Position numbers and translations under genes: made by a program
In this document: positions 52,435-62,683 of the stretch, in pieces
How the letters are laid out: the number at the start of each line of letters is the position of its first letter
Numbering within the stretch: position 1 is the stretch's first letter
Assembly (NCBI GenBank): GCA_045863035.1
Contig: BTUV01000006.1
Coordinates: 51,086 to 115,085 of the forward strand
Length of the DNA stretch: 64,000 nucleotides
DNA from: H2-BAC3 sp045863035
Lineage (GTDB): Bacteria > Bacteroidota > Ignavibacteria > Ignavibacteriales > Ignavibacteriaceae
Direction of reading: 5' to 3'
Notes under the pieces: generated by a model
Database searches by the model: none
Told to the model about the DNA's origin: nothing
The model's input: the letters and a program-made list of their open reading frames with translations, nothing else

Positions 52435-55400
52435 ATGAGTCTGTATAAATTAAGTATTGACAGACCTGTCCTTGCTGTCGTAATCTCTCTGTTTATTGTA
52501 ATTTTTGGTGTATTGGGTTATACCTATCTCGGTGTTAGGGAGTATCCAAATATTGACCCGCCGATTGTAAATGTGACAACCAGTTTTACCGGTGCCAGTG
52601 CGGATGTAATTGAGTCGCAAATAACTGAACCATTGGAAGAGTCTATTAATGGTATTGCGGGAATCCGCTCACTTACCTCAACCAGCAGAGACGGCAGAAG
52701 TTCGATAACTGTTGAATTTGACCTCAGCGTGGATATGGAAGCGGGTGCTAATGATGTGCGAGACAGAGTTTCGCGGGCAATTTCACTTCTTCCCCCGGAT
52801 GCAGACCCCCCAATTATTGCAAAGGCCGATGCTGATGCTATTCCGATTGTATTCCTGAACGTAAAGAGTGAGAAAAGAAGTCTTCTTGAACTAAGCGCAA
52901 TTGCTAATAATTTCTTTAAGGAACGGCTTCAGACCATCACCGGAGTTTCTCAGGTTCAGATATGGGGTGAGCGGAGGTATGCAATGAGAATCTGGCTTGA
53001 CCCGGTTAAACTGGCTTCTTATAAACTTACCCCGCTTGAGGTTTTTCAGGCAATTGGAACAGAGAATCTTGAGCTTCCTTCAGGCCGGTTAGAAGGGAAG
53101 AGTACGGAGTTGACGATACGAACGATCGGGCTGCTTAAAACTCCTGAAGATTTTAATAATCTTATTGTCTCAACTGGTAATAATACGCTCGTCCGGCTTA
53201 AAGACATTGGTTATGCTGAATTGGGTGCTGAGAATGAAAGGACAGTATTAAGAAGAGACGGAATTGCTATGGTGGGTGTTGTGCTTGTACCCCAGCCCGG
53301 TTCAAATCACATACAAATAGTGGATGAGTTTTATCGCCGCCTGGAAATTCTTAAAAAAGATATGCCCCAGGACCTTGAGCTTGGTATCGGGTTTGATGTA
53401 ACCAGATTTATAAGAAAATCCATCTCAGAAGTAGAGGAAACCATTCTTCTTGCTTTCGGACTGGTAATTCTGATTATTTTTCTTTTTCTGAGGGATTGGA
53501 AAAGTACATTCATTCCTGTTATTGTTATTCCCATTTCGCTTATCGGCACTTTTTTTATTCTCTATCTGATGGATTTTTCCATAAATGTGCTGACACTTCT
53601 CGGGATTGTTCTTGCAATTGGTCTGGTTGTAGATGATGCAATTGTAGTTCTGGAGAATATATATACCAAGATAGAATCTGGTGTTGACTCAAAAACTGCC
53701 GGTTATGAAGGGACGAAAGAAATCTTTTTTGCCGTAATCTCCACAACAGCAGCGCTTGTATCAGTTTTCCTCCCCCTGTTGTTTTTACAAGGACTTACCG
53801 GAAGACTCTTTAAAGAATTTGGTGTGATGATTGGCTCAGCAGTTGCTATTTCTTCATTGATAGCTCTGACACTTACCCCGATGTTAGTTTCTCGATTTTT
53901 TAGAAACTCATCCAAACATTCTAAATTCTATTACGCCACCGAACCTTTCTTCACAAAGCTGAACAGGAATTATGAATGGCTTTTAAAAGGATTTGTGAAG
54001 CGTCCTGTTGTAACAATTGCAGTTCTCTTATTTGCATTTACATCCATATATTATTTTACTTCAACAATGCAGAGTGAACTTGCGCCTATAGAGGACAGAA
54101 GTCAGCTTCGTGTACAGATAACCGGATTTGAAGGAGCGACTTTCGAATATATGGATGATTATCTGGCTAAAATGCTTGCGGCTTCTCAGGAAACCGCCGG
54201 AGAGGAAACCGAAGCATTCATCTCAGTTACCGCACCCGGTTTTGGCGGTGGGTCAGTGAATTCTGGTTTTATTCGGCTCATCCTCAAGGACCCAGAAGAG
54301 CGGGTAAGAACCCAGCAAGAGGTATTTACCGACCTCAATAAAACGTTAACTCAGTTCACAGATGTCAGAGCGATTCTGATACAGGAACCTTCCATTGGTA
54401 CCAGAGGCGGGAGAGGGCTTCCTGTTCAGTATGTCATACAGGCAAACGATCTGGAAAAGCTGAGAAAAGTGATTCCAAAGTTTATGGAGGAGGTTGGTAA
54501 AAGTCCGGTTTTTGCGGTTTCGGATATTAACCTGAAATTTAACAAACCTGAAATCGTGATTGATATAAACAGGAATAAAGCAAAAGATATGGGGGTATCT
54601 GTTCAGGATGTAGCGCGCACACTGCAACTTGCCTACAGCGGGCGCAGATTCGGCTATTACGTTCAGGATGGAAAACAATATCAGATATTAGGGCAGATGT
54701 CCCGGTATAATAGAGCAGATCCTCAAGATTTGAAAGTGCTTTATGTTCGAAGTAAAAGCGGAGAACTTGTTCAGCTTGATAATATCGTAACCATGAGGGA
54801 GTCAAGCAACCCACCTCAGCTTTACCGTTTTAACCGGTATGTTTCAGCAACGGTATCAGCCGGGCTTGCTCCGGGCAGGACCATTTCAGACGGAATTGAT
54901 GAGATGGACAGAATTAAAGCATCTGTTCTGGATGAATCCTTTTCTACCGCATTAGACGGGGCATCTAAAGATTTTAAGGAAAGCTCCTCCTCTATAGCTT
55001 TTATTTTTCTCCTTGCACTGGTACTCATTTATCTTGTGCTGAGTGCCCAATTTGAGAGCTTCAGGTCACCGTTTATTATTATGTTTACCGTGCCTCTGGC
55101 GCTTAGCGGGGCACTTTTAAGTCTTTGGTATTTTAACCAGACTCTGAATATCTTCAGTGAAATTGGCATGGTTATGCTCATCGGTCTGGTGACAAAGAAC
55201 GGCATTCTTATAGTTGAGTTTGCTAATCAGCGGCGGGAGCAGGGGATGTCGGTTTATGATTCCGTGGTTAATGCTTCTGTTTCCCGTTTACGCCCGATAC
55301 TGATGACCAGTCTTTCGACTATACTCGGAATCTTGCCAATAGCGCTTGCGTTGGGTGCCGGATCGGAAAGTCGTGTTTCAATGGGTATTGCTGTAGTGGG

Positions 55401-55485
55401 TGGAATGATTTTTGCGACCGGCTTGACATTGTTCATTATCCCATCGTTATATTTGTGGATAGCGCCGAAAGACAGTACTAAATAA
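52435..55485 (+). CDS. RND family multidrug efflux permease (HAE1-like)
   Basis: A 1016-residue AcrB-type proton-driven pump from ATG 52435, which has AGGGA upstream. It shows twelve transmembrane helices in the usual 1+5/1+5 pattern. The start is SIDRPVLAVVISLFI, then EYPNIDPPIVNV in the porter domain. The proton-relay Asp pair is in LVVDDAIVVLENI (TM4), and GLVTKNGILIVEFANQ is the matching TM10 segment with Lys. The EYPNIDPP motif fits hydrophobe/drug exporters better than metal pumps. It forms an operon with the adaptor; substrates are unknown. Confidence 0.95.
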   Translation: MSLYKLSIDRPVLAVVISLFIVIFGVLGYTYLGVREYPNIDPPIVNVTTSFTGASADVIESQITEPLEESINGIAGIRSLTSTSRDGRSSITVEFDLSVDMEAGANDVRDRVSRAISLLPPDADPPIIAKADADAIPIVFLNVKSEKRSLLELSAIANNFFKERLQTITGVSQVQIWGERRYAMRIWLDPVKLASYKLTPLEVFQAIGTENLELPSGRLEGKSTELTIRTIGLLKTPEDFNNLIVSTGNNTLVRLKDIGYAELGAENERTVLRRDGIAMVGVVLVPQPGSNHIQIVDEFYRRLEILKKDMPQDLELGIGFDVTRFIRKSISEVEETILLAFGLVILIIFLFLRDWKSTFIPVIVIPISLIGTFFILYLMDFSINVLTLLGIVLAIGLVVDDAIVVLENIYTKIESGVDSKTAGYEGTKEIFFAVISTTAALVSVFLPLLFLQGLTGRLFKEFGVMIGSAVAISSLIALTLTPMLVSRFFRNSSKHSKFYYATEPFFTKLNRNYEWLLKGFVKRPVVTIAVLLFAFTSIYYFTSTMQSELAPIEDRSQLRVQITGFEGATFEYMDDYLAKMLAASQETAGEETEAFISVTAPGFGGGSVNSGFIRLILKDPEERVRTQQEVFTDLNKTLTQFTDVRAILIQEPSIGTRGGRGLPVQYVIQANDLEKLRKVIPKFMEEVGKSPVFAVSDINLKFNKPEIVIDINRNKAKDMGVSVQDVARTLQLAYSGRRFGYYVQDGKQYQILGQMSRYNRADPQDLKVLYVRSKSGELVQLDNIVTMRESSNPPQLYRFNRYVSATVSAGLAPGRTISDGIDEMDRIKASVLDESFSTALDGASKDFKESSSSIAFIFLLALVLIYLVLSAQFESFRSPFIIMFTVPLALSGALLSLWYFNQTLNIFSEIGMVMLIGLVTKNGILIVEFANQRREQGMSVYDSVVNASVSRLRPILMTSLSTILGILPIALALGAGSESRVSMGIAVVGGMIFATGLTLFIIPSLYLWIAPKDSTK

Positions 55486-55508
55486 TACCATAAAAAACAG
55501 GACTCGGA

Positions 55509-55536
55509 TAAGCAAAATTTTAATATATTTTGCTTA
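55509..55536 (+). repeat. 10-bp inverted repeat after the RND operon
   Basis: TAAGCAAAAT (55509-55518) pairs perfectly with ATTTTGCTTA (55527-55536) around an 8-nt loop. It lies 24 bp after the pump stop and about 54 bp before the next gene. It may be a weak terminator or an operator for the next gene; the arms are AT-rich and no clean T tract follows. Confidence 0.55.
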
Positions 55537-55589
55537 GAGGCATAAAAAGTTTTTAATTCATTATTCATTCTTTCTTATAGGAGGTTGAA

Positions 55590-58493
55590 ATGCACCTGCG
55601 TTTCATACTATTTATATTATTAGCGCTGCTAACAAATTTCCCGGCATTATCACAGGCGCTCTATCAGGGTCCTGCGCAGGGAAGTGTGCCAAGCGGTACA
55701 ACAACATCAACCTATACATTCAATAAATCGGTCATTAACCCGCCGAAACCGGTTGCTACGAAAAACAAAGATAATCCGGTTATTGATGCGATGTATCACA
55801 ATTTTGGTATTCCTGATGTGAAGTCAACGGATGTTTATGTACAGGATCCGAATGCCGGAGCTGATAATCCGGTAAATACCGAGGAAACACTGTTGCTGAG
55901 TTCTTTTAACGGAATGAATCAAACCAACAGTATTCCCCCCGATCCGTATCTGGCGGTTGGACCTACACATATTGTCTCAACGGTCAACTCAAACTTTGCG
56001 ATTTATGATAAGCAGGGGAATCTTGTTCAGACAGTCAGCGCGGACTCGTGGTACAGTTCAACGTTATCAAATCCGGGCGCATTTGATCCTAAAGTATTGT
56101 ATGATCACTTTGCAAAACGCTGGATTATGGTATGGCTTGACCAGGATGACAACCAGCAAAGAGGATATTTTCTTATATCAGTCTCGGATGATTCAATTCC
56201 AATGGGCACATGGTACAATTGGGCCATTTCTTCAACACTAAACGGTACGAGCGCCACCTCATCATGGGGAGATTACCAGGGTGTCGGGTATGACGAAAAT
56301 TGCTTATATATAACATCAAATCAGTTTCAGTTCGGGGCTTCATTCCAGGGTGTTAAAATTAGAATTATCAAAAAGAGTGAACTTTATGCAGATCAGGCGG
56401 GAGCATTAACGTGGAACGATCTGTGGGATATACGTTATCCTCAGCAGCTTGGCTCAAGAGTCTTTAATGTACGTCCGTCAATCAAATATACAGCGGGGGG
56501 CAGTTATCCGCTGATTCATGCGCCAAGCGGAGGTGCAAATTTTATGGTTGTCTATAAAATTAACGACCCTTCCGGCACGCCATCAATGACAGGAAGTCTT
56601 GTTCAGGTTGCCCAATACAGCAATGCACCAAATGCAAACCAGCTTGGAGGCAGCACAATACTTCTTGAAGGCGCGGGTGCTGCAATCAGAAATGAGCCGA
56701 AAGTTTGGGGAGATAAGATGTGGGCTGTCCATAGTGTCGGAACTCCCGGTGCTACAACGTATTCATCATTTCACTATGTGCGGATGAATCTGAGTACTTT
56801 AACAACAGAACATGAGCAGATTTACGGAGCTCCAGGGTTCTGGCATATATACGCTGCCGTTGAAGTTGACAAGATGGAAAACGTGGCTGTTACTTTCAGC
56901 AGATCTGGAACAAGTGAGTATGTTGGAGCGTTTGCAGCAGGGAAAAGAAGCAACACAGCGCAGTTCGGAGCGAGCATACAGCTTGCTGCCGGAAAAGGAA
57001 ACTACGTCAAAGATTTTGGTTCAGGCCGAAACAGATGGGGTGATTATAACGGTATCTGGCTTGACCCGTCAAATCAGTTAAATATGTGGGTTTTTACTGA
57101 ATATGTCGCGGGAACTAATACCTGGGGCACCTGGTTCGCTGAATTACGTCTTGAACCTTATGCAGGCGCCTCTATATATCCGTTCAATTCAAAGTTAAAC
57201 TTTAAACCTGTTGAGGTTGGTTTTTCAGGCCAGCCGCTTGCAACCGGCTTCGCCAATTATGGCGCTAATAATCTTATTGTTGACAGTATCAGTACTGCTT
57301 CAGGATTGTTTTCAATTGTTGAAAACCTGAGCTTTCCCATGACTCTTTCAACGTATGATTCAGTAAGTTTTGGTGTTGTTTTTACTCCTCAGGCAGTAGC
57401 CATCACAACTGATACTCTGTATATTTACAGCAATGATGCGGTATATAAAGGAATTCCAATTTCTGCGCGCGGTTATGAAATTAATCCTGCATCAGAAAGA
57501 GAGTGGTATGCTGCAACTAAATCAGGAAAAGTACTTAAACTGAATCCAGCCACCGGAGCAGGAACTGAATTGGGTACAGGATCCAACTTTGGCGATATTA
57601 CTTCAGTAGCCATTAATCCAAAAACAAAAATCGCTTATGGTTTGTCAACTGAGGCAACATCTACGGCGCTCTTCCGGCTGAATGGTACCGGCGGTGATGC
57701 ATATACACTTTATGATATCCAGTCAACCACTTTCACCGGTATGTCGTTTGATACATCAGGAACGCTTCATCTTGCAGAGCGTGGAGGCAAAATATATACG
57801 TTTGATCTTTCAAGCGGTACAATGACTATGACGGATTCTGTTAAAACAAATCTTTCCGGTATTGCTTTTGATCCCTTCACTAACGAACTCTGGGCTACTG
57901 TTTACCGTCCGGTCGGAAGCGGCAAAGATAAGGTCGTAAAGGTTGTTCGCGGAACGGGTGATACGATACTTGTTGGTTTAACAGGTTACGGTATCGCTAC
58001 AAATGATCTTGAGTTCGATGAAAATGGAGTGCTATACGGAGTTAAAGGAGCCACTACGCAAAATGGCGAACTTTTCACTATCAATAAATCCACCGGTGCA
58101 GGTACCCTTATCGGTGCATCCGGCTTCAACGGTCTGAACTCAATCAGCTATCTGACCGGAGCTGTTACTTCTGTAAAGGAAGATCAGATTTCATCACTGC
58201 CAGAAGATTTCCGGCTTGGTCAGAATTACCCAAATCCGTTTAACCCTGAGACAATCATTGAGTATTCATTACCGGTCAGCGGAAACGTTCGTCTGGTTGT
58301 TTATAATATGCTTGGACAGATCATCAATGAATTGGTGAATGAAGTTAAATCAGCAGGCGCCTATAAGCTAAGCTGGAATGCTTCAAACCGTGCAGGTGAA
58401 AAGCTGCCGAGCGGCGTTTATTTCTACGAACTTCAGTTTGAAGGTTCTGGAAAGAAATATTCCGAAATGAAGAAGATGGTTGTTCTAAAATAA
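55590..58493 (+). CDS. Secreted repeat protein with T9SS C-terminal sorting domain
   Basis: A 967-residue exported protein. Signal peptide MHLRFILFILLALLTNFPAL. The first 500 residues form an unassigned domain with motifs PPDPYLAVGPTHIV and WGDYNGIWLDP, a pattern I associate with large secreted proteins of this group. A choice-of-anchor-D-like beta-sandwich follows at about 520-640, then a beta-propeller-like stretch (GDITSVAINPKTKIAYGLS, ITSV-like repeats). It ends in a type A sorting domain with QNYPNPFNPETIIEYSLP, VYNMLGQII and SGVYFYELQF. A GGAGG site precedes the ATG. Its function is unknown, but export by T9SS is very likely. Confidence 0.88.
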   Translation: MHLRFILFILLALLTNFPALSQALYQGPAQGSVPSGTTTSTYTFNKSVINPPKPVATKNKDNPVIDAMYHNFGIPDVKSTDVYVQDPNAGADNPVNTEETLLLSSFNGMNQTNSIPPDPYLAVGPTHIVSTVNSNFAIYDKQGNLVQTVSADSWYSSTLSNPGAFDPKVLYDHFAKRWIMVWLDQDDNQQRGYFLISVSDDSIPMGTWYNWAISSTLNGTSATSSWGDYQGVGYDENCLYITSNQFQFGASFQGVKIRIIKKSELYADQAGALTWNDLWDIRYPQQLGSRVFNVRPSIKYTAGGSYPLIHAPSGGANFMVVYKINDPSGTPSMTGSLVQVAQYSNAPNANQLGGSTILLEGAGAAIRNEPKVWGDKMWAVHSVGTPGATTYSSFHYVRMNLSTLTTEHEQIYGAPGFWHIYAAVEVDKMENVAVTFSRSGTSEYVGAFAAGKRSNTAQFGASIQLAAGKGNYVKDFGSGRNRWGDYNGIWLDPSNQLNMWVFTEYVAGTNTWGTWFAELRLEPYAGASIYPFNSKLNFKPVEVGFSGQPLATGFANYGANNLIVDSISTASGLFSIVENLSFPMTLSTYDSVSFGVVFTPQAVAITTDTLYIYSNDAVYKGIPISARGYEINPASEREWYAATKSGKVLKLNPATGAGTELGTGSNFGDITSVAINPKTKIAYGLSTEATSTALFRLNGTGGDAYTLYDIQSTTFTGMSFDTSGTLHLAERGGKIYTFDLSSGTMTMTDSVKTNLSGIAFDPFTNELWATVYRPVGSGKDKVVKVVRGTGDTILVGLTGYGIATNDLEFDENGVLYGVKGATTQNGELFTINKSTGAGTLIGASGFNGLNSISYLTGAVTSVKEDQISSLPEDFRLGQNYPNPFNPETIIEYSLPVSGNVRLVVYNMLGQIINELVNEVKSAGAYKLSWNASNRAGEKLPSGVYFYELQFEGSGKKYSEMKKMVVLK

Positions 58494-58620
58494 TTCTAAA
58501 TTCGAGTGAGCCGTTACTCTACTTATTGTGCTTTATGTACTTGAAAAAGGTGCGTCAAGATAGGTTAACCTTTTAAGTAAGTTGAGTAACTAAGCTACTC
58601 TGATTCTTTATTTTTAATTA

Positions 58621-58651
58621 AAAAAGCCCTGGTTTACTACCGGGGCTTTTT
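58621..58651 (+). terminator. Rho-independent terminator after the T9SS cargo gene
   Basis: AAAAAGCCC-T-GG pairs with CC-G-GGGCTTTTT around a loop of seven bases, followed by a run of Ts. It ends the cargo transcript about 130 bp after the stop codon. Confidence 0.92.
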
Positions 58652-59116
58652 TTGTTTGACTCTTTATCAAAAGCCAGATTGTCATTTAGCTGAACCAATT
58701 TTTAGTATTTTATAATGTGTATCCCGGTTACCTTGATAAGTGTTTATTGGTTTTGCGAAGCAGAAATTCGTGAGTAGAAATATTTACGGTAAACCGTCTT
58801 CCGGCTGGTTATGAATAGATTATAACCCTTCGGCGCCTGTTTTAATAGCGCAAATCTACCCTCTTTTTAGCCCGGCAATTACCCGACTAAAGATTCATGA
58901 AATCATTATCAACCCCTATCAAGAGGATAAAAGCAGGGTAGTAAAGGTACTTTTTGAACTGATTTAGCAGGAAGCAAAGGGTGACTTTGACACAGAAGTA
59001 CCCAAAAGGGGAAAATCTGATACGATGGAAATTCTTATGAAAATTGAACAGCCGTGCGAAATCCGTATATTGATACCTGAAAAATCACTATTTTAAGGAA
59101 AAGCAATTAAAAGAGA
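58652..59116. other. Intergenic region without clear genes
   Basis: About 465 bp without a supported gene. It holds a short inverted repeat GGTTAT/ATAACC near 58807-58830 and a stretch of pyrimidine-rich sequence. The promoter of the following hypothetical gene should lie near 59050-59110. I see no tRNA, riboswitch or remnant of a known gene. Confidence 0.35.
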
Positions 59117-60118
59117 ATGATTTTAGAGACTCTTGATGTAAAGCAAAATGACATCTTTATTTTTTCAGAAAACAGATTTGATCTGGATGATAATTTCCGG
59201 CTGATTAATAAAGATGAAAAAATAAAGAAAACCGTGGGCATTCATTTTAACGATGTCTGCGCGTTTATCTATGATGAAAAACCTAAAAGTCTGGTCGTTT
59301 ACCGCCTGCTCACAAATTTCCCCTCATTTAACTCTTCTCTTGTTAAATATGGCATTATTGTTAACATTAATGGTGCTCCTGAGGTTATCTACTTTGATCC
59401 TGTATATGCACTGAGAGAACTGGATGAATATTATGAGATGCAAAATTTCTCCGATCTTCGGTTCAGAATTCAGCAGGTTGGTCTGATTTCGAGTTTTCGG
59501 ATTCAGGGGGAGGCCAATTTTCAGGAGGTTTATGCTTTTGACCTGGAGGCAATCGAGGTAGAAAACCAGAATGACAGGGTTTTTGCAGAACTGATATTTG
59601 CTTTCGAGGATATTAATTTTGATTTGGTGACCTCATTCAGTACCACGAGCATCAGCCAACCTGCACAAAAGCAGCGTTTTACAAAGTTGAATGCGGAAGA
59701 TTTTCACGGACATGTATCAGAGGAGGCCGACTATTCGGGGAATCAGGATTTTACGAGGCGGAATGCAGTTCCTGACAGCGAGCTAACGAGTGAAACCCCA
59801 AGGATGAAAAGGGTTGTGACTGTTCATGGTGATTTTTCACCCTCCCAATCCGAGAACAAACCAAAGTTCACCGCCCCGCCGGCACCAAAACTTGTTAAAA
59901 TGGGAAACAGTTCTTCAGAAAATGCCGAAGGGGTCTCAGACAAGAAACCCAAATTTTCAGATTTCCTTTCAAAAGTGAAGAACGATGCCCAGCAGAGTAA
60001 AGAGCCGGTTTCCGGAAATCAGAAGCGCGTGATAGACCTTTTCAAATCAACTACTGGTATGCAGGATTTTGTAATGGAACGTGGTAAAAAACAGGTCGTG
60101 TTAAAACTGAAAAAATAA
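59117..60118 (+). CDS. Uncharacterised protein with disordered C-terminal half
   Basis: A 333-residue protein that I do not recognise. Residues 1-175 look folded, with alternating strands and many aromatic residues (IYFDPVYALRELDEYYEMQ, VGLISSFRIQGEANFQEVY). Residues 180-300 are low in hydrophobics, rich in Ser, Pro, Lys and Glu, and probably disordered. The last 25 residues form a basic tail ending VVLKLKK. There is no signal peptide or membrane helix. It is convergent with two glycosyltransferase genes through a shared terminator, so a cytosolic role is expected, but nothing more can be said. Confidence 0.7.
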   Translation: MILETLDVKQNDIFIFSENRFDLDDNFRLINKDEKIKKTVGIHFNDVCAFIYDEKPKSLVVYRLLTNFPSFNSSLVKYGIIVNINGAPEVIYFDPVYALRELDEYYEMQNFSDLRFRIQQVGLISSFRIQGEANFQEVYAFDLEAIEVENQNDRVFAELIFAFEDINFDLVTSFSTTSISQPAQKQRFTKLNAEDFHGHVSEEADYSGNQDFTRRNAVPDSELTSETPRMKRVVTVHGDFSPSQSENKPKFTAPPAPKLVKMGNSSSENAEGVSDKKPKFSDFLSKVKNDAQQSKEPVSGNQKRVIDLFKSTTGMQDFVMERGKKQVVLKLKK

Positions 60119-60138
60119 ACAGAAAAAAATTTCTGTTT
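60117..60138. terminator. Terminator overlapping two convergent stop codons
   Basis: AAACAGAAA (60117-60125) pairs with TTTCTGTTT (60130-60138) around AAAA. On the minus strand it is followed by TATTTTTT, so it should end the glycosyltransferase operon efficiently. The plus strand T content is weaker. Confidence 0.8.
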
Positions 60139-61255
60139 AATTGTGTAGTTTTTCCCGTATAACCGACTGAACAAGAGAAGGCGAAATCAGGTCCATGCAA
60201 TTAGGTTTAAAGTCACATACAGGTTTGTAACAAACCAAACACTCCATATCAGGAATAATTTTTGTTACTCTGCCGTAGTCCTCAATTTCTGCGGAAGAGG
60301 TAGGACCGAACAGACAGATCACTTGTTTTTTAAGAGCTGTCGCGGCGTGAAGTCCGAGTGTGTCACCGGTCAGAATGATGTCTGATATATCAAGCAAAGC
60401 AAAAAACTGACGCAAAGTGTTTTCAGTGCCGGTATCTATTACAAAGGGAAACTTTTCTTTTAATATTTTATTCCTTTCTTTTTCTTCAGGTCCGCCATAA
60501 AGCAGAATTCCGGTTTCAGAATCATCTTGAAAAGCGGCAATAAGCGATTCAAGATGATGCTGATGCCACTGTTTCAGTTTCCATCGGGCGCTTGCTCCGG
60601 TATTCAAACCAATGATTTTCCTGAACCTGCTTAAATAGTTTAACTTTATAAATGATTCCCGGAATGCTTTTTCTTCAGATGAAAGAAATAACTGAATTTC
60701 ATCTTTTTGATATTTTAGTCCGCATAAATCATGCAGAATTTTCTGATAGCTTTGTTGGTTTGCTTTTTTCAATTGATCAAACGCACCCATCTCAAGCCAG
60801 TTTTGTGCCGCTTCATTCATTGGCTTTACGTTCCCCTGAGTGTCTGTTATAAATCCGTACTTCTCCTTAGCTTTCACTAACGAAGCCATACTGCCGCTGC
60901 CGGGATTGGAATCAGGATGTATTAGTATATCATATTCCTCATTCAACACTTTAAGTTGAGTTTCAGTTTTTTCGAAAGCGGCAACATGATGAACGAGCGG
61001 ATTATGTCTGAACAACTCGACAGCATTCTGGCGGGTTATCCAGGTGATTTCATAACCCGGGTACTTTCTGTGCAGGGCGGGGAGTATAGAAGTTGAACGG
61101 AGCACATCTCCGACCGCGTCTAACTTGATGATGAGAATCCTGCCTGATGGTGATATATAATACGGGCAATCGGTACAAACCTGACCGGTCTCCTTGTTAA
61201 ATCTGCATGGCCGGTCGCCCGGGAAATGTATGCAGTCGGTTCTGAGAATCATCAA
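60137..61255 (-). CDS. Glycosyltransferase family 9 (heptosyltransferase-like)
   Basis: A 372-residue GT9/GT-B protein. The N-terminus carries a cysteine cluster (DCIHFPGDRPC, CTDCPYY) ahead of the classic start ILIIKLDAVGDVLRST, which matches ADP-heptose:LPS heptosyltransferase relatives. GLNTGASARWKLKQW and LTGDTLGLHAATALKKQVICLF give the nucleotide-sugar site in the C-terminal half. Another Cys-rich segment near the end (MECLVCYKPVCDFKPNC) may bind metal together with the N-terminal one. It likely adds a sugar to lipopolysaccharide or a related glycan. It overlaps the upstream GT4 gene by four bases. Confidence 0.88.
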   Translation of the reverse strand: MMILRTDCIHFPGDRPCRFNKETGQVCTDCPYYISPSGRILIIKLDAVGDVLRSTSILPALHRKYPGYEITWITRQNAVELFRHNPLVHHVAAFEKTETQLKVLNEEYDILIHPDSNPGSGSMASLVKAKEKYGFITDTQGNVKPMNEAAQNWLEMGAFDQLKKANQQSYQKILHDLCGLKYQKDEIQLFLSSEEKAFRESFIKLNYLSRFRKIIGLNTGASARWKLKQWHQHHLESLIAAFQDDSETGILLYGGPEEKERNKILKEKFPFVIDTGTENTLRQFFALLDISDIILTGDTLGLHAATALKKQVICLFGPTSSAEIEDYGRVTKIIPDMECLVCYKPVCDFKPNCMDLISPSLVQSVIREKLHN

Positions 61256-62400
61256 TGGCTTCTTTCGGTAATTTCTTCAAAGAGTGAACTGATGCTGTTA
61301 AAGCTGTTGCTGCCGATGCGTTTGCGTATATATGATGCAAAATCAGTTGTTTCTTTCAATGCAAAAAACTTTTTTACTCCCCGTAAAATTTCATCAGGAT
61401 CTTCCGGCTTTACAATTACGCCTGTTTTATCCTCATCAACAAACTCAGCAAGTCCCCCTACATCGGTGATAAGAACCGGTTTCAGAAACCCGTAAGCCAC
61501 ATTAAGAATACCGCTTTGTGTAGCGCTGCGATAAGGGAGTATCACTAGATCGGATATACCATAGTAGTCACCGACTTCTTCATTTGATATGAATTTGTTG
61601 ACCACTTTTACTTTATCTGAGTGACCGGATATATTGATAAGATTAATATAATAGTCCTGTTCGTCGTAAAATTCTCCTGCAACAAGGATTCTGATTGACG
61701 GGTCATCTTTTGCAAGCGCGGGCAGCGCTTTAAGCAGGATATCCAGCCCCTTGTATTTCCTCACATATCCGAAGAAGAGAAGAATTTTGTCACCTGGTGA
61801 GTATCCCATTGTTTCTCTGATTCTCAGCGCATCCGATTTTTCCATTTCGTAGCAATCATATACCGGAAGTTCAGAGCGGTAAACCTTCTTCCGGTGGTTT
61901 AATTCCTGAAGTTCTTTTTCAACTTTGGCAGAAAGGCAGAGGAAAGAAGCAGCATTTTTTAGACCGAGCCGTGTCAGGGTTTTGTCAATAAAATTTCCTT
62001 CATGTGAAACGAAATTTTCAGTGATAAAAAGTATTTTATCATTGAATCTTTTTTGAATAAATGAAGAGATAAAAAAATGGCATGGTCCGAAGAAGGGATG
62101 CCACCAGTCAAAAACAATTAAGTCAGGTTTCAGTGCATTTATTCGTGAGGCCACGTAAATCCAGTTGAACGGATTGATTGAGTTAATAATCCTCTCGTTT
62201 GGAGCTTTCATAAGTGCCGTGCCGCTCTGATCATACTGCGTGGTCCCGGGGAAAAGGAACGAAGGGTAAAGCAGCTTATAATTAAACAGAGTAATATCAA
62301 ATTTCTCAGCCAGTGCATGGTAGAGATGTGAGATAAACAGAGAATTCCCCCCTCGGTAGGGGAAAGCCGGTCCTAATATGACAATCTTTTTTTTACTCAT
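61252..62400 (-). CDS. Glycosyltransferase family 4
   Basis: A 382-residue retaining GT-B enzyme of family 4. It starts VILGPAFPYRGGNSLFISHL, with the Gly-rich donor loop. The C-terminal half has LLFFGYVRKYKGLDILLKAL, the substrate-binding core QSGILNVAYGFLKPVLITD and VGGLAEFVDEDKTG, where the Glu-x7-Glu equivalent of GT4 enzymes sits. No membrane helix is apparent. It is the first gene of a two-gene unit with the GT9 gene and probably acts in cell-surface polysaccharide assembly. It lies next to the serine tRNA locus. Confidence 0.9.
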   Translation of the reverse strand: MSKKKIVILGPAFPYRGGNSLFISHLYHALAEKFDITLFNYKLLYPSFLFPGTTQYDQSGTALMKAPNERIINSINPFNWIYVASRINALKPDLIVFDWWHPFFGPCHFFISSFIQKRFNDKILFITENFVSHEGNFIDKTLTRLGLKNAASFLCLSAKVEKELQELNHRKKVYRSELPVYDCYEMEKSDALRIRETMGYSPGDKILLFFGYVRKYKGLDILLKALPALAKDDPSIRILVAGEFYDEQDYYINLINISGHSDKVKVVNKFISNEEVGDYYGISDLVILPYRSATQSGILNVAYGFLKPVLITDVGGLAEFVDEDKTGVIVKPEDPDEILRGVKKFFALKETTDFASYIRKRIGSNSFNSISSLFEEITERSH

Positions 62401-62487
62401 TCATCCAAAAACAAAAGCCAAAGATACGATTTTAGGGGGTGTTTTTAAATGAGAATAATAAGAATCGAGGCGGGGAATTAGGAATTG

Positions 62488-62574
62488 CGGAGAGACAGGG
62501 ATTCGAACCCTGGGTACCCTGACGGGCACAACGGTTTTCGAGACCGCCCCATTCAACCACTCTGGCATCTCTCC
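62488..62574 (-). tRNA. tRNA-Ser (anticodon CGA)
   Basis: Read on the minus strand, a complete type II tRNA of 87 nt. The acceptor arms GGAGAGA and TCTCTCC pair perfectly with discriminator G. The anticodon loop is CTCGAAA with anticodon CGA. The long variable arm typical of serine tRNA is present, and the T arm CAGGG-TTCGAAT-CCCTG is intact. CCA is not encoded. It is the intact outer member of the tRNA array. Confidence 0.95.
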
Positions 62575-62683
62575 GAATAGCATTTCCATACTGAAACTTA
62601 AATGTTTCAGCCCCAGATGTAATGAATTTCAGGGGAATTTTAATATATTTGCAGTCTGTTTTGAAATCAGCTATTCGATTGAC

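Noticed and set aside
51351..55485. Metal efflux RND pump controlled by the nearby ECF system
   Set aside because: The EYPNIDPP porter motif fits drug/hydrophobe pumps, an M24 gene on the other strand separates the two units, and no metal-binding residues were identified.
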